Origin: Alisma plantago-aquatica
Taxonomy: Eukaryota; Streptophyta; Magnoliopsida; Alismatales; Alismataceae
Reading direction: 5' to 3'
Assembly: GCA_963693085.1 (NCBI GenBank)
Contig: OY856411.1
Coordinates: forward strand, 68,685,001 to 68,749,000
Length of the DNA stretch: 64,000 bases
Shown here: positions 10,202 through 21,692 of the stretch, one piece after another
Layout of the letters: each line of letters starts with the position of its first letter
Position numbering within the stretch: position 1 is the stretch's first letter
The notes under the pieces: model-generated
Database searches by the model: none
Seen by the model: only the letters and a program-made list of their open reading frames with translations
Told to the model about the DNA's origin: nothing
Made by a program: the position numbers and the translations under genes

Positions 10202-12247
10202 CAACTAGAAATTTTCTGATCAGAATCCCTTGTTTATTCTGAGATAATGGAGAGTACTAATTTGTGTCCCTTCTGTTTGAAAACTCAATCGTTACCTTAA
10301 CACTCAAATATAATGTTTGAATATGTCAATAATGAACAACCTAGTATTTGGGTTCAAAATGTCATGTGGGATATTTTCTATAATCTGTACTCTAACCTCC
10401 CCTGATGGGTGGTTCTTTCTCCCCAACCGAGAACCCCCCTCTGCCATCTTTTGTTGTTGACTCATTGTCCTTCCCACCCCACTGTAGACATTACCCTCCA
10501 TGCTGCCACTTCCATCCGCCTTCTGCATTGTTCGTCTCTGTCCCATATCGCATATTGCTGCCATCCCATGTAACCATGCCTCTTTTCCCCAATATCCTTC
10601 CCTGTCTCCCCTCCATCCACAACTAGTGGGGCTGTGCGCACCACTAGCTATTGGGAAATTATCAACAATACCAATGACTCACCCGACCCACCGGCTGTTG
10701 GCATGTAAGGGGAGGCAAAATGTTGGAGGAAATCAAGGGGGTGATGGCTAGAATGGGACTCGAGGAAGGTGACTGGGTGCTATATGCAGGGAGAGATTCT
10801 AAGTTGGCGAGGAAGAAAAAATCTGTGGTGGATGATGGTAGAATAGCTATTCAAAATCATCATCTAAGCCTCATCCTCAACCATGTTGGGGTTGACTACA
10901 TGGGTAGAAGCATAGTTATTCCAACAAAAAATGGTCCATGTGATATAATCAAGCTAGACACCAAGTCCAACCATGTTTTGCGAGTAATTTTGAAATGGTG
11001 TGACATACCAAGGTAAAGGTAGTAGTTCTAGGAAACTACCCTTCAAATCTTATTTTATTAATACTCTATTGTATTCCAGTAACTGGACTAGAGCACCAAC
11101 CTAAACATTTTATCTTAGGGATGGGGCGATGAATGAGGACAATGCATTCACGAAAAAAGTAGTGACGAGTAAAATTTGTTGCCGTAAATAATTCCAAAAG
11201 AAACAAACTGATTTTGTTTTGATTATTGTTTTATCCAATCAAAGACAAATCTTTCTACTGCCGTGGATACTATCCCAATTTTGCTGTTAATATTTTCTAG
11301 CTTTTACTTTTCCCATAATATCATCAAAAATTTTGAATACAATATTATGCATGTTTCTATGTTATTGGTGGGGTCAAAATTTGGCAGATGCGTCTTCGGA
11401 GGAATTCTTTTATGTTGTGTTCCCCATGTAATCGATTGTTGCCCTTTTCCTTTTCTCTAATCTAGTCATTGCCACCCATACCACGAATCCTTTGTGTATC
11501 CTACAATGGACAACTAGAAGTGGCGGCGGCAAGAATAGGTGGAATCACATCTGGGTCAATGGCCTCTAAAATCACAGTAGTATGCTTCTCCCCTTCATCT
11601 GACTTTATTCCCCTTCCTCTTCTCATTGCCATCCTCCTCGCAAAGGGCACCAGTAGCAGGCGGAGGAAAGATTCTATTCACATAGAAATCAACTGCTAGG
11701 GCGGCAGGCAAGACATGAACTGGGTGTAGGCGCCGCCGAGCGAATTTACCAAATGGCAGAAGCAGAGGAAAGGGGCGCTACCCAAAAACACACACCAATT
11801 TTTCAATATATAAGTATCTCTGTAGGCATATAGACGTCTCCCCAAAAACAGTCTAAGGAAGAGTCGTTTCCCCAAAAATCTGTAGGCACACATCTCCTAT
11901 TATATTCAAACATGACTTATCTTTCTAACTGTAGTAATCATAGTGTCCAACATGGAAATCACAGTAATCACATCGTAATAATCTTGTTTACTTTTGCAAT
12001 GGTGGTGTTTAGTGGCTGAGTTTTACATCAATCAGATAATTGTGTTAAAGCATTCCTCTAAACTGTGTGCGTTCTTTGAGTTAGGTATTTTGTTATCTTT
12101 TAGTTCTCCTAGGTGTCTCTTTACAGAAATCTGACAGTCTACTAAACAAAAACATGAGAAAATCACCCGTCATTGGTGTCATTGCTTATTAGTTATGGAT
12201 GAGACTGACTACCACCTCATGACCATCTCTTGGATACGTTACCCTAC
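10202..12247. other. Anonymous region, no recognised element
   Basis: Low-complexity AT-rich sequence with two GC-richer patches (10400-10700, 11460-11720). Apart from one 98-codon open frame I see no domain, LTR, inverted terminus or RNA gene. A short direct repeat of TCCCCAAAAA occurs around 11839 and 11868. Confidence 0.4.
10720..11016 (+). CDS. Unrecognised 98-residue open frame
   Basis: Starts MLEEIKGVMARMG and ends VILKWCDIPR. It is charged and has a mixed composition (LARKKKSVVDDGRIAIQN), unlike translated noncoding DNA, but matches nothing I know. No promoter, splice or repeat context supports it. It could be a fragment of a decayed host or transposon gene, or chance. Do not treat as a gene without transcript evidence. 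Confidence 0.18.
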   Translation: MLEEIKGVMARMGLEEGDWVLYAGRDSKLARKKKSVVDDGRIAIQNHHLSLILNHVGVDYMGRSIVIPTKNGPCDIIKLDTKSNHVLRVILKWCDIPR

Positions 12248-12332
12248 TGAAGATAAATCAAATTACCAGAGGAGGTTATTTGATGGCCATTAAGCAACTC
12301 GAAGATAAATCAAATTACCATAGGAGGTTATT
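12248..12332 (+). repeat. 53-bp tandem duplication
   Basis: GAAGATAAATCAAATTACCA followed by (G/T)AGGAGGTTATT occurs at about 12248-12280 and again at 12301-12332, with a 21-bp interval. Confidence 0.75.
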
Positions 12333-12426
12333 AACTCCATAGCACCGCTGTTCTTGCATTCGATATTCTTCCTCACCTACTTGCATATGAATTTTCTCAC
12401 TCACATATTCTATCTGATACATGCAG

Positions 12427-12489
12427 CGTCAACAAAGGACTTTGAGTTCTATAGTATGGACTCCAAGGGACCATTTCATACACCAACAG
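12427..12489 (+). other. Exon-like segment (21 codons)
   Basis: Preceded by a pyrimidine-containing tract and ATGCAG, followed by CAG/GTAAAC. In the open frame it reads STKDFEFYSMDSKGPFHTPT with compatible splice phases (2 nt + 20 codons + 1 nt). The residue mix looks protein-like, but the family is not recognised. It may belong to a + strand host gene whose introns were filled by transposons. Confidence 0.3.
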
Positions 12490-12883
12490 GTAAACAAACA
12501 GAAAGCTTTTTATATCGTTAAGGTTGAATTTTGTATATGTTTGTATAATTACATCAATCAACAATGGATTTGTTGTTTATTATTTACAAAATTCCAAAAT
12601 ATCAAAGGGCTTCAAAATTTATAAGGAAATGCATGTAAAGTTTAACAATGATGAAATAATTCAAATGATTCCATGCTTTACATAACCACAACAAGAACCA
12701 CATTTTTATTTTATCAATTTTGGTGCATCAAATATCTTCGGTTTTGAATTTTTTATACTTGTTATTGTCCCCTCAATATCTTATTGTTGGATCCTCTTCT
12801 TTCAGATTATTTTAAATGATATTTTCCAATCTGATAAGTGCATAGTCATTATTTTGCATCATTAAGACTTTCATGCCCCCACC

Positions 12884-13840
12884 CAAAGAATGAAGTTTCA
12901 TAGAAATTGGTTAAATTTGTCAAAAATTTCGATTTCAATGGGATGTGGTACCAAAACGTGTGATTATGTCGATTTCGGACGAATCTACTACTAGATTGCA
13001 TTTATCGAATTTTCGATAAAAATTTCGATGATTTCAATGAATTTCGCCAAATTTTCACAATTTCAAGGTTTTTTGTGCACACTTCAGAAATTTCATGAAA
13101 ATTTCAATAATTGCAATCCTTGTTGTTATTGTTTTTTGAAGAGTAAAAGGGGATTGGGGTTATTTCACCATTTCGTACTCATACGTAGTATATACTTATA
13201 GTATATCATGATTGCATTGCATTTTTTAATATTTGCTATTCAAATTATTAAATACTTATGTGATGCAGGCTTTTTTAATTTCTTCAATGTGGACGACATG
13301 TATCCTAGTGTTGGTTTATTAGACAATGAGGGTGCTAGGGAGCCAACCACACTAAGAAATAATGGTTTAGCTTGAAAACATTGCACTAGTGTTCTTGGAT
13401 CAATGAAATGATTGACTATTGAGTCAATATCAACAACAAACTATGAACCCAAGTAAAATGTACGGGGATGCCCTCAAAATCCAATATTTGATATTACAAC
13501 ACAAATAAGTACATGCATGTATATAGCTCATACTTGCAAAATTACATAACTTAATTCCGACATTTTCTCATCGAAATCCTTCATCCAAGTCCTCAAGAAA
13601 TAGGAAAGTTCCCTTACCTCCTACATGGACCCCCCCCAACATACCCCCACACAAAAATTTTATTGCATAAAACGGTGCATCTAGGTGTAGAAATCACGCA
13701 TGTAAAATTTCATAAATTAATTCGTTTATTTATGCGTTGAAACGGGTGCGGTTGCCTATATTGAAATTTTGTCAAATTTTCAAAAAATTTTAGTTTCCAT
13801 GCGGGCGAAACGGCATCAAATTTGGATACCTCATTCCTTG
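12884..13840. mobile_element. hAT-like non-autonomous element, AATTTCG-rich (957 bp)
   Basis: Left terminus CAAAGAATGAAGTTTC and right terminus (reverse complement) CAAGGAATGAGGTATC are imperfect inverted repeats. Flanks CCCCCACC (12876-12883) and CCCCCACA (13841-13848) are an 8-bp target duplication with one mismatch. The left third (12930-13100) is packed with AATTTCG/CGAAATT words, and the right end carries related AAATTTTG words. A short open stretch after a TGCAG at 13265 reads FFNFFNVDDMYPSVGLL and ends in a stop; too short to call a transposase. Confidence 0.72.
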
Positions 13841-13848
13841 CCCCCACA

Positions 13849-15980
13849 TGATACGTATGAAATCTCTATTTAATCAGACTACCAATCATGTTGCTTCTAT
13901 AGATAGATGAGCGGTGCAGCTGGCATTGGTAATAAAAGACTCTGGAGCTGGGCATGCTTATTTAGTGTCTATTATATTACGTCGTTGGCATGTATAAGCC
14001 ATCGACATGAAAGGTAGTGAACTTCAGCGAGTAGTCAGGTTGGCTACATGTTTATTTGCGAATGATAGAGTGGTAAAAAAGTTTAATGCACCGCCTTTCT
14101 CGACAGAATTTGGACATGTCAAACTTTGTGCATATTATCAGTTGTATATTATTCTGCAAATTTCACCAACAAATATTGATGTATCTCAAATAAGTATACA
14201 CATACTTCTCATCATCTACTTGTCACTGCCATCTTGTGGTTGCACTTTTTTGTTTTAGTTCTCCAAAGCAAATCTTCCCAAATCTGACTTCTATGTTTGT
14301 TAATATACTTGAATTGAGATGAAAATTTATATATAAATCTATAATAATTAAAATTTATAATTTTATACAATACTTGGGCCTCACTCACATCAAGAACATG
14401 GATTTTCCACTTGATATTTCCATTATCCACACTAATAAGATAATAGGGATATCAATATATACGAGGATGGAAAGTTGGGATGGTCATTGATGAAAACATC
14501 AGGGTCCACAATCAAATGCATCATCCTCTTACTCAGACACATGGTCTATTTCTTCAAATTTTGAAATCTATATCAATTTTAATGGGAATTATACTGAATT
14601 AATAATTAACCCTAGTGATACAGAGAGGATAATCAGAAATACTATAGTATAATATCTTCTTACATATAACCACTCAAGAATAAAATGCAAGAAAGATTGG
14701 CCGTTTATATTTTCGTTTTGTTCACTCATGTCAAATGTAAGTTTTGTCATTATTTTTCTTTTTTTATGCCTTATAAGCATACCTTTGTTCGTTTTGGTTA
14801 CTGTTTTTCTTCCAAATATATTGGTCTTTCATTCCAGACTAACCTCTAAAGGAAGAGGATGAGATTGCATTGACGACAGAAAGGAGGAACAAATTGTTCA
14901 CATCGAGGTCTATGGCATAACAATTACTCCCTCACAGTATGTATCTTCTCCTTCTCCTTCCCTATAACTTCCTCTTCCTACTACTATTCATGATGCACAT
15001 AGAAGCTTTGATTCCTCATAAGATTATAAAAAAAAACTAAAATTTAGACATGTGATTCTTGGATCCAGTATAAACCATCACTTCAAAAATTGTGAAGTTG
15101 TGACACCATTTCCTATTATATATGTTTTTCTTTATTTGTCCTTGCTACAAGTTCTGTGTATATTGAGTGCCTCCCTCCTGATTGCCCTTGTGCTGGCATT
15201 CAGGAAAGTGTGTGGATTATGGCCTACCTGTATTGGGCTAGACGAGATGCACTAACTTTGGTTATCCCTGCCTATGTGATCACTAGAAAAGTATGTAGAA
15301 ATAGTAAAACTAATGTAATCTGTATGCTAAATATCACATGACAGAAATAAACTAAAATTAAGGCTACCTTAAGAACATAAATGTTCATTATAATTCATCC
15401 TAGGCACAACCCTGTTGGTGAAGCTAGATGCAAACAACATCGCATGAAATATCAGTAAAAAATCATGCAGAACGGAGAAAGGAAGGTATACAAACACATT
15501 ATAGTTTACAATGAATTAGTGTGTAATAAGCTCGTAGCTGATAAGTAAATTGGTAGATTAATTGCAATTCGTCCCTAATAAATTCTGAATTAGTTCTCTC
15601 TTGTTGAAATGACACCTATTGAAATTTAAATACATTATAAAAAAGGAATGATCATGCACATCAGAAGGAACCACACACACTGGTTGTGGAGCTTGATATT
15701 GGAATTACCAACATATACCTTCCACATAAATACTTGTTAAGGCATGCACCTATGTGGCCACCTAGGCATCAAGGATCCGTAAGGGGCTGTCCCTTGATTT
15801 GCTCCTAGACTTATATGGAACTTGGGTCTTTTTAAGCATCCTTTGCCCTATATATGGGTATTTATGCTATTTGGCAGTGTAAGTTCAAATCAAGTATTTT
15901 ATCTATATTTTTTTTCTCAATTTCGTCATGATTTGGAATTCATACTACTAGCAGTCACTTTACTCTATTGCTTGATAGTT
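13849..15980. other. Anonymous AT-rich region with one exon-like segment
   Basis: No LTR, transposon terminus or RNA gene was recognised. The stretch at 14007-14120 reads KGSELQRVVRLATCLFAND in one frame and may be a further exon remnant. The best coding candidate is 15204-15290, listed separately. Confidence 0.35.
15204..15290 (+). other. Candidate phase-0 exon, exactly 29 codons
   Basis: Splice acceptor ATTCAG/G at 15203 and donor AAAA/GTATGT at 15291 bracket 87 bases open in phase 0, beginning ESVWIMAYLYWARRD and ending AYVITRK. Frame, length divisible by three and consensus splice sites agree, which is better than expected for random DNA. The composition (WIMAYLYWARR) suggests a structured or membrane-proximal segment. 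Product not recognised. Confidence 0.35.
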
Positions 15981-15985
15981 GCTTG

Positions 15986-16176
15986 TGTTAGAATAGTCCC
16001 ATACCGCTGAGCTCTGGGGAGGTCCTGGAGCTTATAAGGTGTGTGGTCCCTTCACCCATTGCCAATTAGGATGTGTGGTATTCAACCCAAAACCAATTGG
16101 CAATGGGTGAAGGGACCACACACCTTATAAGCTCCAGGACCTCCCCAGAGCTCAGCGGTATGGGACTATTCTAACA
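15986..16176. repeat. Perfect 82-bp inverted repeat with 27-nt loop
   Basis: Arm 15986-16067 is the exact reverse complement of 16095-16176 by direct comparison; the loop is 16068-16094. A transcript through it would fold into a long perfect hairpin. Confidence 0.95.
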
Positions 16177-16390
16177 TCCCCCCTTAAGTGCAGCCACTTT
16201 TGTGTGCTTGCACTTGTTCTTTTTTTTAGGTAGGGTGTAGTCCTCACACTTGTCTCATGGGGTCCGCTCTGATACCATATTAGGATGTGTGGTATTCAAC
16301 CCAAAACCAATTGGCAATGGGTGAAGGGACCACACACCTTATAAGCTCCAGGACCTCCCCAGAGCTCAGCGGTATGGGACTATTCTAACA
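15986..16390 (-). mobile_element. TRIM retrotransposon with an additional inverted LTR
   Basis: On the minus strand: LTR (16390-16278), primer-binding site TGGTATCAGAGC (16277-16266), ~90 bp internal DNA, polypurine tract CTTAAGGGGGGA (16188-16177), LTR (16176-16066), then an 82-nt LTR piece in the opposite orientation (15986-16067). The two ~111-bp LTRs look identical, so the insertion is young. Target duplication GCTTG (15981-15985, 16391-16395) flanks the entire structure, so the inverted piece arrived with the element. LTR starts TGTTAGAATAGTCCC. There is no coding capacity; a helper must supply all proteins. Confidence 0.88.
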
Positions 16391-16395
16391 GCTTG

Positions 16396-17400
16396 AATAT
16401 GATTTCTATGTTAAAGGTCTCTTGAGCCACACTTAGGTAATCATTTGCAGTGTAGTTCGTCATGATAGTTATACATGATCCATTCTTTCTTGTTATATGA
16501 ACTTTGCAACACATGTTAGTTGTAAAATATGTATGTAAGCTGTAAGTAACCCTGAATAAGAAGATTTGAGCGCTTACAATGTAATGAAAATATTACCCTT
16601 AATTTTCATTAGGTCCTAGATTGATATACAAAAGATTACAGCCCTTGTAGTAACTTCTATACATTCTTGGAACCTCAAATATCCATATCTATCACCAAGA
16701 AAATGTACTTGGAGTATGTATAATTTTACATGCGTTCTAGGGGTGAAAGGGGGATCCCTATTATTGGCGCCTAAGCCCTTCACCAGTCTACATGCGCGCC
16801 CAGGGCTTTCTATGCCCTATTGAGGTCTTTTTGGGGTAAATTAACTTATATTAGGTCTGATTTTATTATAACCGGGTCATTTTAGGGTTAATTAGGTTAA
16901 ATTAGGTCTGATTTTATTATAACCGGGTCATTTTAGGGTTAATTAGGTTAAATTAGGTCTGATTTAGTTCAAGTTAGGTCTGTTTGGGTCACATTAAATC
17001 TGATTAGGTCTGATTGGGTCAAATATGATTTTTTTGCTTTTTTATGTTTAATTTGGAAAAAGTAGGCATGCTTTTGCTTAATTTAGGGTAAACTACGGAA
17101 ATTCAGTTTGAATCAGGTCTGATTTAGAATATATTAGGGCAAGTGAAGTCCCATGTAGTTCTGATTTAGGTCAATTTAGTTCTAATATTGGTCATGTGTA
17201 TTGTGGTTTTAGTGTACTTAGGATTGATTAAGCTTATAGAACACCAATATAGATTGCTAAAACATATATGTGGATATATCTAAATCCACATGCAAATTCA
17301 TATATTTTACATCCGAATAAAATTAGCATAAACTGCGTAGGCTGCTAGGCGTCTCTTCCCTGGAGGGAGCCAACTACCCGCTTGTGTTTATACCTGGGAT
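16396..17400 (+). repeat. AGGTCTGATT-rich region with a 51-bp tandem duplication
   Basis: Two near-identical 51-bp units (core ATAACCGGGTCATTTTAGGG, at about 16868 and 16919) are followed by a decaying series of TTAGGTCTGATT-like words to about 17190. The rest (16396-16850, 17190-17400) shows nothing recognisable. Confidence 0.65.
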
Positions 17401-17406
17401 AGGACT

Positions 17407-17423
17407 TATTAAGGATTAACCAA

Positions 17424-17464
<41 letters not shown>

Positions 17465-17494
17465 CGATAATATATATATATATATATATATATA
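17407..17494. repeat. CATA and TA microsatellites
   Basis: (CATA)n near 17427-17448 runs into long TA tracts that end at the 61-bp repeat. Further CATA/TATA tracts lie at 17585-17652. Confidence 0.9.
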
Positions 17495-17495
17495 T

Positions 17496-17556
17496 AGTGG
17501 TTTAACTATACAAATACATTGATATATCAATAAAGTCTTATGGGGAAATCTATTAT
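17496..17556 (+). repeat. 61-bp direct repeat, left copy
   Basis: AGTGGTTTAACTATACAAAT to GGGGAAATCTATTAT; matches 22844-22904 with one mismatch (T/C). Both copies are preceded by TA tracts. The pair encloses the LINE and is best read as an unusually long target-site duplication. Confidence 0.9.
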
Positions 17557-17766
17557 GGGGGAGAGAATGCCTCTCTTTATCCCATACACACACACATATA
17601 TACATATATACATGCATTCATACATATATACATACATATATATATATATACAGGGCATCGGCCCGTGCGATCCTGGCGATCACGACGCCAACACCGTCGA
17701 TCACCCCGATCGGTGGTGTCCACCTCCCTGCAAACCCCCACCACCGCTGAACATCCTACCCTGACC

Positions 17767-18214
17767 ATGAGCAACAGACAGACACCACCGTCGACTGGTG
17801 TGAACCAGGGAATCCAGGACGGTTGCGGCGCCGCCGCTAGCAGGTAAGAACTGAAGAAGGCCTGGATGCAGGTTCTGAAACAACCGACACCAAGGAGGGA
17901 GGAGGAACAGGAGTTCGCCAAACTGCGGCTCGTTGATGGCGCAATCCACGTCGACCTGGAGACGGAGGAATTCGAGAGGATGAAGAATGTTTGGGAGCAT
18001 ATGGTGCTCTTGTACACCCTAGGCAAGAGGCTGTATTACCCCCATCTATTGGCCTGGATCCGGCAGACATGGAGATCCAAGGGGTCGTTGAACTGATCTC
18101 GAAAGAAGATGGCATCTTTCTGGTTCGCTTCGTGACGGCGGCGGACAAGCAAACCATGTTGGATCTTGGACCAAGATTCTTCGACGCACAGCTAGTTGTC
18201 GTGAAGAACTACTC
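17767..18214 (+). pseudogene. LINE ORF1 N-terminal part
   Basis: Possible start MSNRQTPPSTG at 17767, TAA at 17845-17850, then LKKAWMQVL, FAKLRLVDGAIHVDLE and, after a frame change near 18075, GVVELISKEDGIFLVRFV and DLGPRFFDAQLVVVKN. The layout (W/F-containing repeats followed by DxGP-like and VVVKxW-like words) is that of the DUF4283 region in plant LINE ORF1 proteins, which bind the element RNA. Confidence 0.72.
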
Positions 18215-18636
18215 GAGTATATATAAAAACCGACGCAATAGGTACTTCTTGGGTCGGTTTTTCAAAAAACCGACCCAGTAGGTTCTATCCCAAAAAACTA
18301 CAGCAAATTTAAAACTTCTAGGGTCGTTTATACAGAAAAACCGACGCCATAGATAACTTCTTGGGTCGGTTATTCAGAAAAAACCGACCCAGTAGATATT
18401 TTTGCAGCTGTTTAAAGACGTTTAGGGTCGGTTTTTTACCTTTCTAGGGTCGGTTTTTTTACCTTTCTAGGGTCGGTTTTATACCTCTCTAGGGTCGGTT
18501 TTTTTACCACTCTAGGGTCGGTTTTTTTACACTTCTAGCGTCGCTAATACTGTAGCGACGCCCACTTAGGCGTCGCCTAAAAAGTGACGCTGCAAGTTTC
18601 AAAAAACTGACCCGAGAGACCAATTCTGTACTAGTG
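18215..18636. mobile_element. CACTA-type miniature element (422 bp)
   Basis: The right terminus reads, in reverse complement, CACTAGTACAGAATTGG; the left terminus (GAGTATATAT) is mutated. Target duplication CTC (18212-18214, 18637-18639) is the 3 bp expected for CACTA elements. Removing the element and one CTC leaves LINE ORF1 open across the site (VVVKNYSYGDELKK). Inside are about ten copies of GGTCGGTTTTT/AAAAACCGACC and a GCGTCGC...GCGACGC pair, the subterminal repeat style of this superfamily. Confidence 0.75.
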
Positions 18637-19356
18637 CTCCTACGGTGACGAACTGAAGAAGGACTTGTTTTCTTCGATCCCATCGTGGATCAAACTCCAC
18701 TCAATTGGGAGGTCATGGATGCGAAGAGCCGCCAACACTATTGCTACTGGTGTTGGGAGAGTGTTGCACATTGACAGCGATCACTCGAGGGCGACGACGC
18801 CAGGGTGACTGTCGAGCTCCAGGCTGACAACACCGAGCAAGATTCTGTCTGGTTGAACGTTGGAGGTAAAGAACTCATCCGGGTGAACATCAACTATGAT
18901 TTCATCCCTCCAAGGTGCGCAAGCTGCTGCGCCTTTGGCCATGGCGACGAGCATTACAGGAAGGAACCTCAGGCGGAAGAGAAGAAGAAGGTTTGGCGGG
19001 CTAAATCTCAGTAGCAGAACTCACCCACGAACAACCTAAAAGGAGACGGCTCTGTTGCTGATGAGGAACCTCAGAACGTACAAGGCGAAGAGCAGCAAAT
19101 AGTAGGAGGTGAAGAAGGGCCGAGAGATCCCAATATGGAGGGCACTGGAAATGAAGAAACTAAAGCAACTAAGAAGACCCACTCAGGTGAAACAGAGGGT
19201 GAATTCACACCTGCAACAAATAGATCCGGTCCATGAAGAACATGTATCCCAAAATCTCAAGGCATAGGGTCGATTCTTGATACTAAAAACAGTTTTGGGG
19301 CACTCTCAGACTCAGACAAAGAAGAGGGGGAGATCGTGAAAGAGAAAGAAAAATGA
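18637..19356 (+). pseudogene. LINE ORF1 C-terminal part with zinc knuckle
   Basis: YGDELKKDLFSSIPSWIKLH continues the DUF4283 region; then VTVELQADNTEQDS and a knuckle CASCCAFGHGDEHY whose final Cys is Tyr. An acidic, K/E-rich tail (GEEQQIVGGEEGPRDPN ... SDSDKEEGEIVKEKEK) ends at TGA 19354-19356. In-frame stops include TAG 19012-19014 and TGA near 19234. Confidence 0.72.
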
Positions 19357-19420
19357 GCAAAAAAGAAAGATAACAAGAAGGAGCCAGGCAGGCAAACCAG
19401 GTCTACAAAAAATCCTTGAT

Positions 19421-20170
19421 ATGTCCATGCTTCTTTGGAATATTAAGGGAGGGTGCGACAGGAATAAGAAGGAGATTCGTGAGTGGATTGCTGCTAATGG
19501 CCACTCATTAGTTGCTTTGGTTGAAACAAAAATAAAGACCCAGAACAACAATAGTATTAAATACCTCTTCCCACAAGGATGGAACCACGTGTCAAACATG
19601 GAGTGTGATGATGTTGCTAGAGTCTGTGTTGCGTGGAAGCCTAATGCCTGGCAAGTGTCTGTGATACAGATGTCAGATCAACATGTCATAGTTGATTGCA
19701 GAAATAATGGTGGATTGCATATATGGATGACGGCTGCCTATGGTCATATTGATGGCAGATCAAGACTTGCTTTATGGTGGGATTTGGTTGCATTTCCCAA
19801 ATAAGTGAAGACTCCGTGGCTGGTTATTGGTGATTTCAACACTGTACGGTTACAGGCGAAAAAACGGGGGAAAAGACTTGCTACTACTGGTGAAGTGGAC
19901 ACATTTAATCAGGTCATTGATAGAGTGGGTTTATATGAGTTACCCATGGTGGGTGGTGACTTATTCACATAGAATAATGAAAGAGCCCCAGAGCATAGAA
20001 TAGCAAGAAAAATTGATAGAGCTTTGGTGAATGATGAATGGCTGAAAATTCTTCCTAATGTCCAGGTAAAGGCCGAAGGTTCTGATATTAGTGACCATGC
20101 ACCTATTTCAGCTCAGATCACTGAGAAAAAGCAGAAAAGGAGGCCCTTCAGGTTTCTAAACTACTGGGCG
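19421..20170 (+). pseudogene. LINE ORF2 endonuclease domain
   Basis: MSMLLWNIKGG opens the AP-endonuclease fold; motifs visible are the catalytic Glu in LVALVETKI, the TAAYGH motif, WLVIGDFNTVR, RKIDRALVN and GSDISDHAPIS. In-frame stops at 19802-19804 and near 19970 and 20175. In a live LINE this domain nicks target DNA to prime reverse transcription. Confidence 0.85.
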
Positions 20171-20366
20171 GATTGAAAAGGTTTTGAAGATGTCATAAAG
20201 TGAAGCTGGAACATTCAGGTGACTGGTAATCCTATGTATGTATGTGTTTGCTAAGAAGCCGATGAACACCAAAACGACGCTGAAAAAGTAGGCAAAGGAG
20301 GAGGTGAATATCCCAAATCTGCTGAAGGAGACATGAAGGGAATGCAAAGATGTCAGAGAAAGGCTG

Positions 20367-21692
20367 TTGGCCGATCCACTGAATCCTAATCTGATAGAGG
20401 AGGATAGGGAGTTAAAGATGAGGTTAGAAGATCTAAAAAAGGCTGAGGCAAAATTCTACTGGCAAAGATGCACAGAAAAATGGATGGAGGATGGGGACCG
20501 AAACACAAAGCTCTATCATATTGCGGTTAGAAGAAGAGAGGCAGGTAATATTATTTCTAAACTTATTAATGCTGAAGGGATGGTGGTCAATAAGCAGGAG
20601 GACCTTGAGGAACAAGCCATAGACTTCTACACGTCTCTGTATAAAAAAAACTTCTCTAATGGCATTGATGAGGAGGAGGTTGAATGGAAGTATAAACTCA
20701 CAAGCACCCATAACAATATTCTCACTAGAAGAATCAATAAACAGGAGGTTAAGGAAGCGGTGTGGAGCATTGGCAGCAATAAATCGCCGGGGTCTGATGG
20801 TTTCAATGCTTTCTTCTATAAGAAGACTTGGGAGATTATCAAAGATGACTTGCTTGCTTATGTGAATTGGTTCCTGGATGGCGGAAACATGGTGAGACTG
20901 GTTAATCATTCTTTCCTTGTTCTCATTCTGAAGAAGAAGGTCACCTCCTCCCTTGTTGATTTTTGTCCTATTGTCTGTTGTTCGGTACAATACAAGATTA
21001 TTACAAAAATTTTGGCTGGCCGGTTGAAGATGGTCCTCCCTTATCTGATTTCTGCAAACCAAGGAGATTTTGTAATAGGTAGAAGCATCAGTGACTGTGC
21101 TCTTCTGGCTGGAGAATTTCTTCTAGACTACAATGTTATAAGAGGTAGTAGGAAGGCCTGCTTAAAACTGGATGTTTCCAAAGCTTATGACAGTGTGAGA
21201 TGGGAGAAATTATGGTGGATCATGCAACAGTTGGGATTCAATGAATAATGAATAGGCTGGATGAAACAATGCGTAGGGACTGCTAGCTACTCCATCCTAG
21301 TTAATGGCACGTCTGCAGGTCTCTTTAGAGGGGGTAATGGGCTGCTCCAAGGCGACCCCTTGTCTCCTCTTCTTTTTGTGATTGTCATGGAGTATTTCAC
21401 AAGGAAGATGCAACAAACTGAAGAACGGAAGGAAATAAAGCCCTACACCGTCTACGGAACAAAGGTAATGACACATTTAATCTTTGCAGATGATGTTCTA
21501 GTTTTTATTGAAGCCAAACAACAATATCTGGAAAATCTTAAAAGTCTTCTGGGAAAGTTTGGGAAGCAAACGAGACTGTGTGTTAATGAAAGAAAAACTC
21601 ATATTTTCTTGTCCAAGAACTGCTACCAGATGGAAGACAGACTCACTCAGGCTATGGGATGGAGAGGGGTGAATTCCCAACAAAATATCTGA
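20367..21692 (+). pseudogene. LINE ORF2 reverse transcriptase
   Basis: Frame differs from the endonuclease part. Motifs in order: KWMEDGDRNTKLYH, NKSPGSDGFNAFFYKK, DFCPIVCCSVQYKIITKILA, LKLDVSKAYDSVRW, then TAA TGA (21246-21251), then GNGLLQGDPLSPLLF and the catalytic box LIFADDVLVF (~21480). This is the RVT_1 domain of L1-type LINEs. Two adjacent stops split it. Confidence 0.9.

Noticed and set aside
17540..18157. Dense overlapping frames on both strands at the LINE 5' end
   Set aside because: GC-rich ORF1 DNA lacks stops by composition; only the + frame shows ORF1-like words.
20433..21062. 209-residue minus-strand open frame
   Set aside because: Antisense shadow of the LINE reverse transcriptase.
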